NCBI RefSeq assembly: GCF_037975245.1
Contig: NC_092566.1
Span: 15,909,001-15,973,000 of the forward strand
DNA length: 64,000 bases
Reading direction: 5' to 3'
Source: Apostichopus japonicus
Lineage: Eukaryota > Echinodermata > Holothuroidea > Aspidochirotida > Stichopodidae
A program made the position numbers and the translations under genes. The notes beneath the pieces were generated by a model that saw only the letters and a list, made by a program, of their open reading frames with translations, was not told where the DNA came from and searched no databases. Below are positions 15,401 to 25,088 of this stretch, piece after piece; positions within the stretch are counted from its first letter, which is position 1; each line of letters opens with the position of its first letter.

Positions 15401-18400
15401 ATGCTAAGACAATGAATTATATGGGTGGAAAGCAATCGATGATAAAAAACACTGCTTCGGTGCATTATAAAACATGTCGCTCTTACTAACCTTCGCAAAA
15501 CGCATCTTCAGAAGTCCACTCTCCATAAAGACACACTGCACTATCATTACCCTTAGAATCCCATCCTTTCGGACATTCATAGATGATTTCAGTTCCATTT
15601 GGATACAACTCCCCGTCTGGTAAATCAGGAATGTGAGAAACCAATTCATCTGGTGGATGTGGTTCAGCACACGGTAAAGCTTGTAGGAGGAATAATACAA
15701 TCCATTAATCAGTGATAATATGAAAATAATATGTCAATGCTAAGACAATGAATTATATGGATGGAAAGCAAATGCTAATAAATAACACTGCTTCAGTGCA
15801 TTATAAAATATGTCGCTCTTACTAACCTTCGCAAAACGCATCTTCAGAAGTCCACTCTCCATAAAGACACACTGCACTATCATTACCCTTAGAATCCCAT
15901 CCTTTCGGACATTCATAGATGATTTCAGTTCCATTTGGATACAACTCCCCGTCTGGTAAATCAGGAATGTGAGAAACCAATTCATCTGGTGGATGTGGTT
16001 CAGCACACGGTAAAGCTTGTAGGAGGAATAATACAATCCATTAATCAGTGATAATATGAAAATAATATGTCAATGCTAAGACAATGAATTATATGGATGG
16101 AAAGCAATCGATGATAAAAAACACTGCTTCGGTACATTATAAAACATGTCGCTCTTACTAACCTTCGCAAAACGCATCTTCAGAAGTCCATTCTCCATAA
16201 AGACACACTGCACTATCATTACCCTTAGAATCCCATCCTTTCGGACATTCATAGATGATTTCAGTTCCATTTGGATACAACTCCCCGTCTGGTAAATCAG
16301 GAATGTGAGAAACCAATTCATCTGGTGGATGTGGTTCAGCACACGGTAAAGCTTGTAGGAGGAATAATACAATCCATTAATCAGTGATAATATGAAAATA
16401 ATATGTCAATGCTAAGACAATGAATTAAGTATGGATGGAAAGCAAATGCTAATAAATAACACTGCTTCAGTGCATTATAAAATATGTCGCTCTTACTAAC
16501 CTTCGCAAAACGCATCTTCAGAAGTCCACTCTCCATAAAGACACACTGCACTATCATTACCCTTAGAATCCCATCCTTTCGGACATTCATAGATGATTTC
16601 AGTTCCATTTGGATACAACTCCCCGTCTGGTAAATCAGGAATGTGAGAAACCAATTCATCTGGTGGATGTGGTTCAGCACACGGTAAAGCTTGTAGGAGG
16701 AATAATACAATCCATTAATCAGTGATAATATGAAAATAATATGTCAATGCTAAGACAATGAATTATATGGATGGAAAGCAATCGATGATAAAAAACACTG
16801 CTTCGGTACATTATAAAACATGTCGCTCTTACTAACCTTCGCAAAACGCATCTTCAGAAGTCCACTCTCCATAAAGACACACTGCACTATCATTACCGTT
16901 GAATTTCCACCCTACCGGACATTCATAGATGATTTCAGTGCCATTTGGATACAACTCCCCGTCTGATAAATCAGGAATGTGAGAAACCAATTCATCTGGT
17001 GGATGTGGTTCAGCACACGGTAAAGCTTGTAGGAGGAATAATACAATCCATTAATCAGTGATAATATGAAAATAATATGTCAATGCTAAGACAATGAATT
17101 ATATGGATGGAAAGCAAATGCTAATAAATAACACTGCTTCAGTGCATTATAAAATATGTCGCTCTTACTAACCTTCGCAAAACGCATCTTCAGAAGTCCA
17201 CTCTCCATAAAGACACACTGCACTATCATTACCCTTAGAATCCCATCCTTTCGGACATTCATAGATGATTTCAGTTCCATTTGGATACAACTCCCCGTCT
17301 GGTAAATCAGGAATGTGAGAAACCAATTCATCTGCTGGATGTGGTTCAGCACACGGTAAAGCTTGTAGGAGGAATAATACAATCCATTAATCAGTGATAA
17401 TATGAAAATAATATGTCAATGCTAAGACAATGAATTATATGGATGGAAAGCAAATGCTAATAAATAACACTGCTTCAGTGCATTATAAAATATGTCGCTC
17501 TTACTAACCTTCGCAAAACGCATCTTCAGAAGTCCACTCTCCATAAAGACACACTGCACTATCATTACCGTTGAATTTCCACCCTACCGGACATTCATAC
17601 ATGATTTCAGTGCCATTTAGATACAACTCCCCGTCTGGTAAATCAGGAATGTGAGAAACCAATTCATCTGGTGGATGTGGTTCAGCACACGGTAAAGCTT
17701 GTAGGAGGAATAATACAATCCATTAATCAGTGATAATATGAAAATAATATGTCAATGCTAAGACAATGAATTATATGGATGGAAAGCAATCGATGATAAA
17801 AAACACTGCTTCGGTACATTATAAATCATGTCGCTCTTACTAACCTTCGCAAAACGCATCTTCAGAAGTCCACTCTCCATAAAGACACACTGCACTATCA
17901 TTACCGTTGAATTTCCACCCTACCGGACATTCATACATGATTTCAGTGCCATTTAGATACAACTCCCCGTCTGGTAAATCAGGAATGTGAGAAACCAATT
18001 CATCTGGTGGATGTGGTTCAGCACACGGTAAAGCTTGTAGGAGGAATAATACAATCCATTAATCAGTGATAATATGAAAATAATATGTCAATGCTAAGAC
18101 AATGAATTATATGGATGGAAAGCAAATGCTAATAAATGACACTGCTTCAGTGCATTATAAAATATGTCGCTCTTACTAACCTTCGCAAAACGCATCTTCA
18201 GAAGTCCACTCTCCATAAAGACACACTGCACTATCATTACCCTTAGAATCCCATCCTTTCGGACATTCATAGATGATTTCAGTTCCATTTGGATACAACT
18301 CCCCGTCTGGTAAATCAGGAATGTGAGAAACCAATTCATCTGGTGGATGTGGTTCAGCACACGGTAAAGCTTGTAGGAGGAATAATACAATCCATTAATC

Positions 18401-21400
18401 AGTGATAATATGAAAATAATATGTCAATGCTAAGACAATGAATTATATGGATGGAAAGCAATCGATGATAAAAAACACTGCTTCGGTACATTATAAAACA
18501 TGTCGCTCTTACTAACCTTCGCAAAACGCATCTTCAGAAGTCCACTCTCCATAAAGACACACTGCACTATCATTACCGTTGAATTTCCACCCTACCGGAC
18601 ATTCATACATGATTTCAGTGCCATTTAGATACAACTCCCCGTCTGGTAAATCAGGAATGTGAGAAACCAATTCATCTGGTGGATGTGGTTCAGCACACGG
18701 TAAAGCTTGTAGGAGGAATAATACAATCCATTAATCAGTGATAATATGAAAATAATATGTCAATGCTAAGACAATGAATTATATGGATGGAAAGCAAATG
18801 CTAATAAATAACACTGTTTCAGTGCATTATAAAATATGTCGCTCTTACTAACCTTCGCAAAACGCATCTTCAGAAGTCCACTCTCCATAAAGACACACTG
18901 CACTATCATTACCCTTAGAATCCCATCCTTTCGGACATTCATAGATGATTTCAGTTCCATTTGGATACAACTCCCCGTCTGGTAAATCAGGAATGTGAGA
19001 AACCAATTCATCTGGTGGATGTGGTTCAGCACACGGTAAAGCTTGTAGGAGGAATAATACAATCCATTAATCAGTGATAATATGAAAATAATATGTCAAT
19101 GCTAAGACAATGAATTATATGGATGGAAAGCAATCGATGATAAAAAACACTGCTTCGGTACATTATAAAACATGTCGCTCTTACTTACCTTCGCAAAACG
19201 CATCTTCAGAAGTCCACTCTCCATAAAGACACACTGCACTATCATTACCGTTGAATTTCCACCCTACCGGACATTCATACATGATTTCAGTGCCATTTAG
19301 ATACAACTCCCCGTCTGGTAAATCAGGAATGTGAGAAACCAATTCATCTGGTGGATGTGGTTCAGCACACGGTAAAGCTTGTAGGAGGAATGATACAATC
19401 CATTAATCAGTAATAATATGAAAATAATATGTCAATGTTAAGACAATGACTTATATGGATGGAAAGCAATCGATGATAAAAAACACTGCTTCAGTGCATT
19501 ATAAAACATGTCGCTCTTACTAACCTTCGCAAAACGCATCTTCAGAAGTCCACTCTCCATAAAGACACACTGCACTATCATTACCCTTAGAATCCCATCC
19601 TTTCGGACATTCATAGATGATTTCAGTGCCATTTGGATACAACTCCCCGTCTGGTAAATCAGGAATGTGAGAAACCAATTCATCTGGTGGATGTGGTTCA
19701 GCACACGGTAAAGCTTGTAGGAGGAATAATACAATCCATTAATCAGTGATAATATGAAAATAATATGTCAATGCTAAGACAATGAATTATATGGATGGAA
19801 AGCAATCGATGATAAAAAACACTGCTTCGGTACATTATAAAACATGTCGCTCTTACTTACCTTCGCAAAACGCATCTTCAGAAGTCCACTCTCCATAAAG
19901 ACACACTGCACTATCATTACCGTTGAATTTCCACCCTACCGGACATTCATACATGATTTCAGTGCCATTTAGATACAACTCCCCGTCTGGTAAATCAGGA
20001 ATGTGAGAAACCAATTCATCTGGTGGATGTGGTTCAGCACACGGTAAAGCTTGTAGGAGGAATGATACAATCCATTAATCAGTAATAATATGAAAATAAT
20101 ATGTCAATGTTAAGACAATGACTTATATGGATGGAAAGCAATCGATGATAAAAAACACTGCTTCAGTGCATTATAAAACATGTCGCTCTTACTAACCTTC
20201 GCAAAACGCATCTTCAGAAGTCCACTCTCCATAAAGACACACTGCACTATCATTACCCTTAGAATCCCATCCTTTCGGACATTCATAGATGATTTCAGTG
20301 CCATTTGGATACAACTCCCCGTCTGGTAAATCAGGAATGTGAGAAACCATTTCATCTGGTGGATGTGGTTCAGCACACGGTAAAGCTTGTAGGAGGAATA
20401 ATACAATCCATTAATCAGTGATAATATGAAAATAATATGTCAATGCTAAGACAATGAATTATATGGATGGAAAGCAATCGATGATAAAAAACACTGCTTC
20501 GGTACATTATAAAACATGTCGCTCTTACTAACCTTCGCAAAACGCATCTTCAGAAGTCCACTCTCCATAAAGACACACTGCACTATCATAACCGTTGAAT
20601 TTCCACCCTACCGGACATTCATACATGATTTCAGTGCCATTTAGATACAACTCCCCGTCTGGTAAATCAGGAATGTGAGAAACCAATTCATCTGGTGGAT
20701 GTGGTTCAGCACACGGTAAAGCTTGTAGGAGGAATAATACAATCCATTAATCAGTGATAATATGAAAATAATATGTCAATGTTAAGACAAGGAATTATAT
20801 GGATGGAAAGCAATCGATGATAAAAAACACTGCTTCGGTGCATTATAAAACATGTCGCTCTTACTAACCTTCGCAAAACGCATCTTCAGAAGTCCACTCT
20901 CCATAAAGACACACTGCACTATCATTACCCTTAGAATCCCATCCTTTCGGACATTCATAGATGATTTCAGTTCCATTTGGATACAACTCCCCGTCTGGTA
21001 AATCAGGAATGTGAGAAACCAATTCATCTGGTGGATGTGGTTCAGCACACGGTAAAGCTTGTAGGAGGAATAATACAATCCATTAATCAGTGATAATATG
21101 AAAATAATATGTCAATGTTAAGACAATGAATTATATGGATGGAAAGCAATCGATGATAAAAAACACTGCTTCGGTGCATTATAAAACATGTCGCTCTTAC
21201 TAACCTTCGCAAAACGCATCTTCAGAAGTCCACTCTCCATAAAGACACACTGCACTATCATTACCCTTAGAATCCCATCCTTTCGGACATTCATAGATGA
21301 TTTCAGTTCCATTTGGATACAACTCCCCGTCTGGTAAATCAGGAATGTGAGAAACCAATTCATCTGGTGGATGTGGTTCAGCACACGGTAAAGCTTGTAG

Positions 21401-23583
21401 GAGGAATAATACAATCCACTGATAAGTGATATAATGTAAATGATACGAAAATGTTTAGACAATGAATTCTATGGATGGAAAGCAATTAATTGCTGATAAA
21501 TAACACTCCTTCCGTGTATTATGAAACACGTCGCTTTTACTAACCTTGGCAAAACGCATCTTCAGAAGTCCACTCTCCATAAAGACACACTGCACTATCA
21601 CTACCGTACAATTTCCATCCTTCCGGACATTCATACATGATTTCAGTGCCATTTGGATACAACTCCCCGTCTGGTAAATCAGGAATGTGAGAAACCAATT
21701 CATCTGGTGGATGTGGTTCAGCACACGGTAAAGCTTGTAGGAGGAATAATACAATCCATTAATCAGTGATAATATGAAAATAATATGCCAATGTTAAGAC
21801 AATGAATTATATGGATGGAAACCAAATGCTGATAAATAACACTGCTTCGGTGCATTATACAATATGTCGCTCTTCCTAACCATTGCAAAACGCATCTTCA
21901 GAAATCCACTCTCCATAAAGACACACTGCACTATCATTACCGTTGAATTTCCATCCGAAATTTATTTTAAGTTTAAGATAACTTAAACTTGAAATGAAAG
22001 TGTAACGGCATTTAACCTTAGTTTTAAAATGAGAGTTGCTTGTTACTGTCGAGAGAATTCAAACTAATCATATATATTTAAGACAATTCCGCTCTGTATT
22101 AAAACAGCAAAGACATCCACAATTCAACGAAGGTTACCTGAAGCCCTGCCTAAAGTTAATTTTTGAGGACATGTGAAATACACAACAGACGCATGCACCA
22201 ACATAAAACCTGATCAGAAAGGACAAAGAAGTGTAGATCTTTACAATAACAGTCCCCTATAACACGTAGCATGGAAAAAGACTGCATATAAACTATCCTA
22301 ATCGAGTATATATTAAAGGATCGTTTACGATAGTTGAGATTCAATCCTTCTGGTAAGTTACATTATTGTTCAATTTCTCCTTTACATGTCAATGCTAAAA
22401 TCGATGTTATGTAATTACTGTTACGCAATTAACTTGAGTCAACTTGCTTCGTCGTATCCATTTGAACAATTGTGTCGCACAACTACGCTATTGATATACA
22501 CGCCCAGTTCTTACAATTAAAGTTACTTTCCACAGTTTAATTCTGCAGGTAAAGAGAATGAAGTCACTTCTCTCCATCCACAGTTCCATCCATCCATCTT
22601 CGATCTGATCGTGGTTTCTGTTCTTCTGTTATGTTAAAATACTTTTATGTAGTATCTTCTTTGGCAAAAGAGTTTGACGACTATAAATGACACATTCTAT
22701 TATATGATTATCAATCAGAAAGAACATTTTGCTGGAATCTATTAATCGATCACAAAACGGGTTTTCTTTCGTAATTTAATATAACTTATATTTTTTATAT
22801 AACCAACCTTAGGGAGAACATTACTTTTTTGAATGTTATCAACTTTCCTGCAAAGTCATAAATTTTCATTCGGAAACTTGATGCCTTTGAAACAAGCGTA
22901 AAAACAAACTAATAAGCACTAAGACTTTCTTCAAAGGTCACTAAATCTTATATAAGTTACTAATAAACCATATTGCTCTTTTCACGAAAATTAGGACGAA
23001 AATGAATTCACTTACTGTCTTCTGTTGCATTTACTGATTTTACAAAACCTCTGAAACCTATAGAATTAACAGAACCGTCCGCAATGAGTGTCAACCACAT
23101 CATGGTTCCTTCTGATAATATTTCTATTTCATTAACAAATGGTCCTCCAGAATATTCCCGAAGAAGTCCTTGTCTGATATCATTACCGTTGCCAATTCTC
23201 AGCACATCATACAGTTCCTCCGTAAATAGATATTCAATAGTTAGGAGAATATTGAGTCCGTCGGGTGCGATGAAAAACTCCTCTTGTTGCAGCTTGCACG
23301 GGTACCCGCCAGAGTCAAACATATACGAACTCACGCTGTAGCTTGTGTTGACATATGTAGTTTCTGTAAGAAGAACATATGTATGTATATAAGTAGCCGT
23401 TGATTTGTGTTACAATATAATTAGATACATCTGCTAACATGTTAAGTATTAGTCAATATTTTATTCTTTATCATGGATTAAATAGGTTTTCTTCTTATAT
23501 TCAAAGGATGAGTTCCCACATGAAATATATAAAGTATTTATATATATTTTTTGATATAAATATATATATATATAAATAAATAA

Positions 23584-23624
<41 letters not shown>

Positions 23625-24368
23625 TATTTATTTATAAGTGAATATGTTCATAGAAACCCGTAATTTGATAAAGTTAACATATTTATCGTTTTTGTGTGTT
23701 CCAATAGTCAGAGAATAGCCTACATTTAAGCGAAATACATTTGTTACACTGTTAGTCATATAACATGTCGTAATAATAGTGGATACCATGTGAAACTGAC
23801 AGGGTAAAATTGAACGTCTCTGGTTGAAATGTGAATATGGTAAAATAAAGCTCCGTCTTATCATAAGGCCCCTTGCTTAATAAGCTCCATCCTTTGGCAA
23901 TTTGGAGGAAATCTCCATTAGGGAGGAATATATCACTTTTGTATACTTCGCCCGGAAAGTACGTGCTATCTGGAGATGACGACTATGGCCTCAATTCAGT
24001 ATGTTTTTGTAGTTAATGTGTGACGGTACCTTTCTAAATATATTTAGGAGACACAACACGACCACCATCTTTGGTTTATATGACAGCATTTGTTAAAGGT
24101 CAACCGACAGAGAGTAGTCTGTTAATCTAGCAGCATGTTCTGTATTTATTTAATGCGTTAAGCAGAATGCCATTTTTTATTTGATACCCTAGTTTCATTA
24201 TTAATTCTTGTTTATTTTTACATTAGCAAGAAAACAGTCGTAATCGCTTACCTGAAAGGCTAATACTAGTGTCGAGACCATTAGCACAGTTCTCTTCATT
24301 GTCGCAAACGGAGCTTTGTGCTATGCAAGCTCCGTTTAAGCAATTAAACTGGTTTTCACAATCGAGCT
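258..24368 (-). CDS. Gene A: giant adhesion GPCR ectodomain (partial, multi-exon)
   Basis: Gene-level entry. Minus-strand exons in coding order: LDLa, CUB, 33 sushi, CUB, LDLa, CUB, LDLa, linker, IgGFc-binding-like, HormR (2 exons) and GAIN (3 exons). HormR followed by GAIN is the signature of adhesion (class B2) GPCRs, surface receptors autoproteolysed at a GPS; the GPS and seven helices should lie left of base 1. All exons listed are open and phase-compatible. Ectodomain junctions are phase 1-1, and the GAIN exons run in phase 0 and then phase 1. No signal peptide exon precedes the first LDLa in this orientation. The likely one sits on the opposite strand in the inverted interval (28008-28083), so as assembled the gene lacks its 5' end. 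Ligand and function are unknown; a recognition or adhesion role is inferred from the domains. Confidence 0.8.
771..1143 (-). CDS. Gene A exon: GAIN domain, central part
   Basis: A 373-nt exon, acceptor tttcag before VTESVVGTVNNLMEVDED and donor after IAIEG. It is rich in acidic and Gln residues (SLEQQVSNVQENQ), as expected for the helical half of a GAIN domain. The paralogous exon in gene C (45226 to about 45603) aligns along its whole length. A C/G homopolymer in the upstream intron (about 1185-1197) makes a spurious proline run if translated through the acceptor. Confidence 0.8.
1661..1807 (-). CDS. Gene A exon: GAIN domain, proximal helical part
   Basis: A 147-nt phase 0-0 exon (49 codons), acceptor tctcag and donor gtaagt. 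It reads TTVTEQNVDEVASDLALVTT and ends ANANSSSPD. Gene C carries a same-length copy at 45959-46105. Confidence 0.8.
2000..2112 (-). CDS. Gene A exon: HormR domain second half and start of GAIN
   Basis: A 113-nt exon. Its first two bases complete a Cys codon split with exon 2706-2831. It then reads LQPLAERFCTKDGWEEP, VLRNC and an acidic helix ending ERIAN. The order C..RFC..dGWeeP..rNC is typical of the hormone-receptor domain that precedes GAIN in many adhesion GPCRs. Confidence 0.8.
2570..2660. repeat. Inverted pair of mobile-element motifs (hammerhead-like)
   Basis: In the intron between the HormR exons, a plus-strand motif (2626-2654: UUGAUGA, a 5-bp stem GATCC/GGATC closed by TACTA, then GAAAC) faces a decayed copy on the minus strand (about 2574-2608). 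The layout resembles hammerhead cores known from Penelope-like retroelements, but the first core base is U rather than C and one extra A precedes the stem. Whether it is an active ribozyme or only a repeat terminus is undecided. Confidence 0.35.
2706..2831 (-). CDS. Gene A exon: HormR domain first half
   Basis: A 126-nt exon, phase 1-1, with a polypyrimidine tract and cag acceptor. It reads IFIEECPFEMLSYSGVQLTF, then TGTFVNSTQVCGELSSN. Together with exon 2000-2112 this gives an even Cys set and the W/P/G spacing of HormR. The two exons join through one split Cys codon, so no exon is needed between them. Confidence 0.8.
3156..4328 (-). CDS. Gene A exon: IgGFc-binding-like N-terminal domain
   Basis: A single 1173-nt exon (391 codons, phase 1-1), acceptor ccttcag and donor gtgtgt. 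It matches the family of FCGBP N-terminal domains: repeated beta units FIIAATEAGTEVVILF and FRVIAAYDGTAITM, the segment LPPVSKWGYEYSF, and DPTGTFVRSSKHVAIL followed by Cys pairs. In FCGBP-like proteins the domain is extracellular and linked to mucus and Fc binding; its ligand here is unknown. It lies between a Thr-rich linker and HormR, so it would sit close to the membrane. The exon is open throughout and has many N-glycosylation sequons. Confidence 0.82.
4695..4838 (-). CDS. Gene A exon: Thr/Ser-rich linker
   Basis: A 144-nt phase 1-1 exon (48 codons), acceptor tttctag and donor gtatgt. It is dominated by Thr, Ser, Val and Asp (for example VETTVTSTEDVFQTTDVL), looking like an O-glycosylated stalk. 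It contains no Cys and no recognised fold. Confidence 0.65.
5368..5487 (-). CDS. Gene A exon: LDLa module 4
   Basis: A 120-nt phase 1-1 exon, acceptor ttgtag and donor gtgaga. It reads MDCGNRFNCENGACIPHRL, then CDYNANCANGRDEEHEVC. All six Cys and the acidic calcium-site region are present, so this is the best preserved LDLa module of gene A. Confidence 0.85.
6195..6272 (+). repeat. tRNA-Thr-like SINE or tRNA pseudogene
   Basis: It has an A-box-like TTGGTAGAGCGC, an anticodon-loop-like CTTGTAATC (TGT) and a B-box-like CGTTCAAGTC. The 5' acceptor stem does not pair with a 3' stem and no CCA-side stem is visible, so a tRNA-derived SINE head is more likely than a working tRNA gene. Confidence 0.45.
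6829..7170 (-). CDS. Gene A exon: CUB domain 3
   Basis: A 342-nt phase 1-1 exon, acceptor tttcag and donor gtaagc. CUB features are YNGEYPCRLTQTEIFIAP, LLLTIAHMEIGWGDYLVVGN and MMWLTFTSDA. It is Cys-poor, with a single Cys, unlike classical four-Cys CUB domains. Near-identical to 33223-33564 in gene B. Confidence 0.85.
7955..8150. repeat. Minisatellite, about 5 copies
   Basis: The phrase ttccccgtactctacatcat followed by gctaaacatc recurs about five times with variable spacing (29-50 bp). The duplicate block at about 34.6 kb has only a single diverged counterpart, so the expansion arose after the duplication. Confidence 0.75.
9086..9205 (-). CDS. Gene A exon: LDLa-like module 3 (degenerate)
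   Basis: A 120-nt phase 1-1 exon, acceptor tttcag and donor gtaagt. It reads FDCGKEFNCQNGACVPQG, then CGQDPVCANSQDMKRKF. It has five Cys; the SDE calcium-box residues and the last Cys are missing. The frame is open, so it is a decayed but translatable LDLa module. Paralogue at 35653-35775. Confidence 0.75.
9802..10149 (-). CDS. Gene A exon: CUB domain 2
   Basis: A 348-nt phase 1-1 exon, acceptor ttcag and donor gtacag. It reads SSPYNFTSQNFSNGQYPNDL, EGLHLLLNIIYVKTE, DYLTIGNGN and LWVTFTTDGS, a CUB beta-sandwich without cysteines. Equal in length to the gene B exon 36391-36738. Confidence 0.85.
10586..10645 (-). pseudogene. Truncated sushi exon at the 3' edge of the array
   Basis: About the first 60 nt of a sushi exon with its acceptor, cut at about 10586 where sequence shared with gene B begins. 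It has no second half and no donor, so it marks the array boundary and is unlikely to be spliced in. Confidence 0.75.
10797..10985 (-). CDS. Gene A exon: sushi domain, edge type, last in protein
   Basis: A 189-nt phase 1-1 exon. The first half is diverged (SSCKEPLSNDTVVLHSPDLP, EEQLYPNGTE) and the second half matches the array (CPEGWKLYGSDSAVC, GEWTSEDAFC). Four sushi Cys and the Trp are present. The GSDS variant removes one of the two N-glycosylation sequons seen in core units. Its diverged acceptor half suggests gene conversion stopped inside this exon. Confidence 0.88.
11121..21393 (-). CDS. Gene A exons: 31 core sushi (CCP) domains
   Basis: Each exon is 189 nt (63 codons, phase 1-1), acceptor ctacaag and donor gttagt or gtaagt. 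Low coordinates (add 188 for the high end): 11121, 11457, 11793, 12131, 12467, 12803, 13139, 13475, 13811, 14147, 14483, 14819, 15155, 15491, 15827, 16163, 16501, 16837, 17173, 17509, 17845, 18181, 18517, 18853, 19189, 19525, 19861, 20197, 20533, 20869, 21205. Each domain has four Cys (LPCAEPHPPDEL, YEC, AVC, AFC) and the conserved GEW. Type X carries CPKGWDSKGNDS (17 copies), type Y carries CPVGWKFNGNDS (14 copies). Sequons NGT and NDS are nearly always present. CCP modules form extended rods in complement regulators and adhesion receptors; here they would make a very long glycosylated stalk. All copies are open; reads in other frames are not coding. Confidence 0.9.
21545..21733 (-). CDS. Gene A exon: sushi domain, edge type, first in protein
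   Basis: A 189-nt phase 1-1 exon. The N-terminal half equals the core units (LPCAEPHPPDELVSHIPDLP); the C-terminal half carries the edge signature CPEGWKLYGSDS and a CQG end, as in exon 10797-10985. The donor follows a ttgg variant. It is a chimera of core and edge sequence. Confidence 0.88.
21881..21956 (-). pseudogene. Truncated sushi exon at the 5' edge of the array
   Basis: Only the last 76 nt of a sushi exon remain (GWKFNGNDS, GEWISEDAFC), with a donor but no acceptor. Homology stops at about 21956 in unrelated AT-rich DNA. Confidence 0.75.
22445..22542 (-). pseudogene. LDLa relic exon
   Basis: After a ctgcag acceptor the sequence starts ELNCGK like the other LDLa exons, then hits TAA. 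An extra base shifts the frame, after which FNCKNWACISIA can be read, followed by a TAG. The match to exon 9086-9205 is clear at the DNA level, but the frame is broken. Confidence 0.6.
23016..23363 (-). CDS. Gene A exon: CUB domain 1 (as assembled)
   Basis: A 348-nt phase 1-1 exon, acceptor cttacag and donor gtaagtg. It reads GGYPCKLQQEEFFIAPDGLN, VLRIGNGNDI and MMWLTLIADGS. It is diverged from the other CUB exons of the window, so not part of the recent duplication. Confidence 0.83.
23500..23640. repeat. TA-rich microsatellite cluster
   Basis: Compound (TA)n and TATTTA tracts in the intron between the first LDLa and CUB exons. The rest of 23380-24240 shows no gene. Confidence 0.85.
24252..24368 (-). 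CDS. Gene A exon: LDLa-like module, first exon left in place
   Basis: A 117-nt phase 1-1 exon, acceptor caacag and donor gtaagc. It reads LDCENQFNCLNGACIAQSSV, then CDNEENCANGLDTSISLS. The last Cys and the acidic SDE residues are missing, as in 9086-9205. No start codon or signal peptide is nearby, so an upstream exon is required. Confidence 0.72.
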
Positions 24369-24553
24369 CTGTTGAAAAATTATTGAAGGCAGGTAGTATA
24401 CTGAACGATTCTCCATAACAGTTTTAAACATAAGAAAAGAATCCGCAGTATCAGTGACAGCATAAATTTGTCATAACGAACTGAAATCGAAGACAAACAA
24501 ATGTTATGTAATATTGTGTCTACTGCGTTAGCGAACTTCAGAAGCCGAAATAT

Positions 24554-24640
24554 CTAAACAGACCTAAAAAGTGCGAACGCGTGTTTTTCGTCATCTCTGA
24601 TACCTTTACGGTTCGCATTGCAGTCCTTCCGATCTTTTTA
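24554..24640 (-). pseudogene. LDLa exon remnant beside the palindromic element
   Basis: Reads DRKDCNANRKGIRDDEKHAF, resembling the second half of an LDLa module (compare CDYNANCANGRDEEH at 5368-5487). Its first half is missing and element copy 1 begins 27 bp away, consistent with a deletion linked to the insertion. Alternatively a chance match to a short motif. Confidence 0.4.
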
Positions 24641-24666
24641 TGTAACTAATATTTTTTATTTATTAT

Positions 24667-25079
24667 CAGCCAATACTCATAGCTAGTACAGTAACTACTG
24701 TTCATGTTCCACAACCGTGCATCAGTAACTACTGCGCTGTGTTCGTAACACGGTAACATGTGTTCCAGGTGGCACAGTAATTACTGCAAGTGTTTTCTTA
24801 CTGCAAATTTTTAAAAATTTAAAAATTTAAATTTAATTTTTAAAGTTTAAAATTTAATATTTAAAATATTTAAAAATTTAAAAAATTTATGATTTTTAAA
24901 AAAAAAATTACTGCAAATTGTCACCTGTCGGACTCGTAGTTCAACGTGTAACAGCTTTCCAGTAATTACTGTGCCAACTGTAACACATGTTACCGTGTTG
25001 CGAACACAGCGCAGTAGTTACTGATGCACGGTTGTGGAACATGAACAGTAGTTACTGTACTAGCTATGAGTATCGGATG
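24667..25079. mobile_element. Palindromic foldback element, copy 1
   Basis: A 413-bp near-palindrome. Arms begin atactcatagctagtacag and run inward about 150 bp (tgttcatgttccacaaccgt, aacacggtaacatgtgt) to an A/T-only centre made of aaatttt blocks. It has no ORF of its own. The left terminus is CAGCCAATACTC and the right ends GAGTATCGGATG. It is the reverse complement of copy 2 at 30143-30554. Confidence 0.9.
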
Positions 25080-25088
25080 CAGCCGCCT

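Larger units (their letters stand above)
10586..21956 (-). repeat. Tandem array of 336-bp sushi exon/intron units
   Basis: Each unit is a 189-nt phase 1-1 sushi exon plus a 147-nt intron; both parts are nearly identical between units. There are 33 complete exons and a truncated one at each end. Spacing is 336 bp in the core except two 338-bp steps (11793 to 12131 and 16163 to 16501), caused by an aagt insertion-type variant in the intron. The outermost complete units (10797 and 21545) are a diverged edge type. Intron homogeneity indicates recent amplification or ongoing unequal exchange. An assembler could miscount such units, so the copy number here is provisional. Confidence 0.95.

Noticed and set aside
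10707-21754. Repeated ORFs of about 98 aa starting MYYSSYKLYRV, one per repeat unit
   Set aside because: They read through the sushi exon in the wrong frame and across both splice sites. The sushi frame with four Cys and GEW is the conserved one.
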